Shown one piece after another: positions 5,244-7,318 of a stretch of 7,318 nucleotides of DNA (positions are counted from its first letter, which is position 1; each line of letters starts with the position of its first letter). The stretch is from contig WFOZ01000362.1 of assembly GCA_015487825.1 (NCBI GenBank), positions 1-7,318 of the forward strand, written 5' to 3'. The notes under the pieces were generated by a model. The model was given only the letters and a program-made list of their open reading frames with translations, was not told the DNA's origin and ran no database searches. This stretch comes from Planctomycetaceae bacterium. Its GTDB lineage: Bacteria; Planctomycetota; Planctomycetia; Planctomycetales; Planctomycetaceae. The position numbers and the translations under genes are program-made.

Positions 5244-6806
5244 ATGCTTGGAGTAAAACAATTTTATTCAGTGCGAACCGGCAGAGTTCTTGCCGGTTTG
5301 ACAGTATGGATGATCGTACTGACCGTCACGCAGGCAGCCTATGCAATTCCTGTCTTTTCTCGCAAATACCGTACATCGTGTATCACGTGTCATGCCGGTT
5401 TCCCCAAATTGAACTCAACCGGAGAAGCCTTTCGTCGCAACGGTTATCAATTCCCAAGGGACGATGATATTCTCGTTAAAGACGAACCGATTCCGCTGGG
5501 AAATGATCGCTATAAAGATATGTGGCCCAACTCGCTTTGGCCCAACGATATCCCTAATTTGCCCCCCATTGCCATGCGGGCGCGTATGGGGTTTAATCAG
5601 TATCTTGGCAATCGGGCGGCAAGTGAACAAAGCACCGATTTCCAATACCCTAATGATGTGTCATTACTCTCTGGCGGTACACTGGGTAAAGATATTTCCT
5701 GGTATGGTAGTATTGTGCTTGCGGGGGCCGGTTCGCATGGAGCGGGAGGCGGACATGGTGGTGGAGAAGAGAGGTCACTTTCACCAGATCTGGAACGATT
5801 TTTCGTGCAGTTCAGCAACTTGTTTGCCTGGTCAGACGAAGAAGACGACAATGGGATGCGGACGGGAAACCGTTGGCTTACATTACCTCGCCATGCGATG
5901 AATTTGAGGGTTGGACAGTTTGAACCCCAGGTCATTGCGCCCTGGCGTTCGATTCATCGCCAGATTGGTACGACTCCCTATCTGGTTAATGTTGCCACTA
6001 TGGGAGGCAACGGCTTTATGTTTGAGCCAGCCCAACGCGGTATCGAAATTAATGGGATCATTCGGCAAAACAATTCGTATGTGATTGGACTTGTCAACGG
6101 TAACGGTGCTGAGTCGGCCTGGGATAATAATTCACAGAAAGATTTCTACTTTCGTGTCGCGAGAAAGTGGTGGGGATTTCCCATGGATGGTGTGATTGGA
6201 CAGGCCGAGCCGGTCAATCCTGATACCGGAGGGGATGATCCACCAGGTGAGGATGAAATGGCACCGTCGGGCTTGGATTTCTGGCGGGAAATTCAGTTCG
6301 AGACAGGAGTATTTGGTTACCTGGGACGTAATCAGGCGTCGGTTACAGTCGCAGATAATGTTGATCTATTAAGGAGCGATGGGGTAACCACCTACACGCT
6401 GCTTGGCACGCGTAGTGTTATTCGCCCTGACCGTTTTGAACGACTTGGCTTCGATGCTCGAATGCAATATCAGGATTTCGACCTTTTTGGTGCCTGGACC
6501 TACGGTTGGAATAAGGATCCGATCAGTGATGAAGATCCCGATACAATCGCTCCTGATGAAATGTCAACGTGGTTTGTCGAAGCTGACTATTACTTCAAGC
6601 CCTGGTTGATTGGCTATAGTCGGTATGAAGAATTGAACTTCCAGAATGACGAACGACAGGCCGAAGCAGGTGTCAAACGCGCCGTCGTTGGGGCATCGGC
6701 TTACATTCGTACCAATGTGCGGCTCGTTTCAGAATTCGTTATCGATGCTCAAGGAAACAACACAACGGGTGATACGGTCAACTTTTTATTAGACTTCGCC
6801 TACTGA
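5244..6806 (+). CDS. Outer-membrane monoheme cytochrome-porin fusion (Cyc2-like architecture)
   Basis: The 520-residue precursor has a Sec signal peptide with a hydrophobic core at about 15-32 and likely cleavage at AYA|IP after residue 34. A single c-type heme site, CITCH, follows at 46-50. The flanking pattern F38-x-R-K, then P54-x-L-N, then G60-x-x-F-R-x-x-G-Y68 is typical of a widespread family of short heme-binding N-termini attached to beta-barrels, and recalls Cyc2, the outer-membrane iron oxidase of Fe(II)-oxidising bacteria. From about residue 107 on, alternating amphipathic stretches rich in W, Y and F resemble barrel strands (for example 491-501), and the protein ends in Y520 within VNFLLDFAY, a normal outer-membrane assembly signal. 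Long polar loops include a Gly/His loop (160-174, with H165 and H171) and acidic loops near 322-342 and 426-441. Heme attachment would occur in the periplasm before barrel insertion. GGAGG at 5230-5234, 9 nt from the ATG, is an excellent SD. Substrate and direction of electron flow are unknown; a plain porin with a structural heme is the alternative. Confidence 0.9.
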   Translation: MLGVKQFYSVRTGRVLAGLTVWMIVLTVTQAAYAIPVFSRKYRTSCITCHAGFPKLNSTGEAFRRNGYQFPRDDDILVKDEPIPLGNDRYKDMWPNSLWPNDIPNLPPIAMRARMGFNQYLGNRAASEQSTDFQYPNDVSLLSGGTLGKDISWYGSIVLAGAGSHGAGGGHGGGEERSLSPDLERFFVQFSNLFAWSDEEDDNGMRTGNRWLTLPRHAMNLRVGQFEPQVIAPWRSIHRQIGTTPYLVNVATMGGNGFMFEPAQRGIEINGIIRQNNSYVIGLVNGNGAESAWDNNSQKDFYFRVARKWWGFPMDGVIGQAEPVNPDTGGDDPPGEDEMAPSGLDFWREIQFETGVFGYLGRNQASVTVADNVDLLRSDGVTTYTLLGTRSVIRPDRFERLGFDARMQYQDFDLFGAWTYGWNKDPISDEDPDTIAPDEMSTWFVEADYYFKPWLIGYSRYEELNFQNDERQAEAGVKRAVVGASAYIRTNVRLVSEFVIDAQGNNTTGDTVNFLLDFAY

Positions 6807-6838
6807 GCCTCCATAAAGATTTAGCAGGATATCCTGAG

Positions 6839-7318
6839 ATGGTTCATTTTCATTCTCTCCGTATCGTTGCGGCTGTGATGGTAACTGTGATGACCTCAAC
6901 AAGTGGTTGGGCACAGACAGTACGCCCCTCACAGGCGGGATCTACAACAGGTGTTGCTGTTCTGAAGTTTTTAACTCCAGAACAGCCTGAATTAAAATTG
7001 CAATCAGGTTCTGTTCCCCAAAATTCTTCAAGCCAAAACGTTCGTTCGCTCACAACCACACGTATGAAAAACGTCCCTGCCAAAGATACCGGGAATAAAA
7101 AAACGGAAGCTGACGGGACGTGGAGCGAAGATGGAAAGTATCTGATTATCAACTTGAATGGTCAGCAACTACGTCTTGTTAAAACGCAAACGCAAACTTC
7201 CTCTGTTTCCACGATGTCGGCTGAAATAATTCCAGGAGGCGAAGTGAGTGGGCGTTTATCTCATCAGGGACGTCCTTTGGTAAATTGCAAAGTCGCCCTG
7301 GTCGCTTTGCAGAAAAAC
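6839..7318 (+). CDS. Secreted protein, N-terminal 160 residues, entering a carboxypeptidase-regulatory-like domain; continues beyond the window
   Basis: An ATG at 6839, with AGGA at 6826-6829 (9-nt spacing), opens a frame that stays open to the last base, giving exactly 160 codons. Residues 1-25 form a signal peptide (R8, hydrophobic core, likely cleavage after GWA at 25). Residues 26-95 are low-complexity, rich in S, T, Q, N and K, and look like a flexible linker. Residues 96-116 (GKYLIINLNGQQLRL) may form a short beta element. Residues 133-160 begin GGEVSGRL, then G144-x-P-L-x-N-x-K-V-A-L-V, the usual first strands of a carboxypeptidase-regulatory-like (Ig-like beta-sandwich) domain. The gene starts 32 bp after the heme-porin stop on the same strand, so it is probably co-transcribed. 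Such domains often serve as adhesive or structural modules on exported proteins; a specific role cannot be given from this fragment. Confidence 0.82.
   Translation, partial: MVHFHSLRIVAAVMVTVMTSTSGWAQTVRPSQAGSTTGVAVLKFLTPEQPELKLQSGSVPQNSSSQNVRSLTTTRMKNVPAKDTGNKKTEADGTWSEDGKYLIINLNGQQLRLVKTQTQTSSVSTMSAEIIPGGEVSGRLSHQGRPLVNCKVALVALQKN

Overview
The window reads as a chromosomal stretch from a planctomycete, probably a Gimesia/Rubinisphaera-like member of the Planctomycetales. This is an inference from gene content and was not tested by a database search. Supporting signs are a very long fusion of a membrane domain, a spermidine-synthase-like domain and TPRs; a secreted, extremely cysteine-rich protein with a YTV-like segment; long low-density intergenic DNA; and mixed base composition (near half G+C by eye, not computed).

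Left end (1-737, minus strand): a decayed piece of a very large superfamily-1 helicase of the DUF4011/DNA2-NAM7 type. It has lost its start, its Walker A and Walker B regions (the latter through what looks like a precise in-frame internal deletion) and its C-terminal half. A good sigma-70-like promoter (694-722) reads rightward out of this remnant.

Left-centre (804-3638, plus): a 944-residue inner-membrane protein. Two homologous multi-TM repeats are followed by a spermidine-synthase-fold domain that lacks the usual catalytic aspartates, and then by about three TPR units.

Middle (3639-4473): about 835 bp without a convincing gene. It holds a perfect 8-bp hairpin of REP-like appearance, a pair of imperfect G-rich tandem repeats, and, just before the next gene, a duplicated ribosome-binding/start segment that also creates a possible 13-codon leader ORF.

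Right side (4474-7318, plus): three exported proteins in one closely spaced run (gaps of 53 and 32 bp). They are a 238-residue Cys-rich protein with six CxxC pairs, a 520-residue outer-membrane protein with one N-terminal c-type heme motif (CITCH) followed by a beta-barrel-like body, and the first 160 residues of a secreted protein that runs off the window and enters what looks like a carboxypeptidase-regulatory-like domain. The middle protein has the architecture of porin-cytochrome fusions such as Cyc2, the outer-membrane iron oxidase. The best candidate for an undescribed system here is therefore this operon: a possible outer-membrane electron-transfer module with a Cys-rich periplasmic or surface partner. 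Function is inferred from architecture only.
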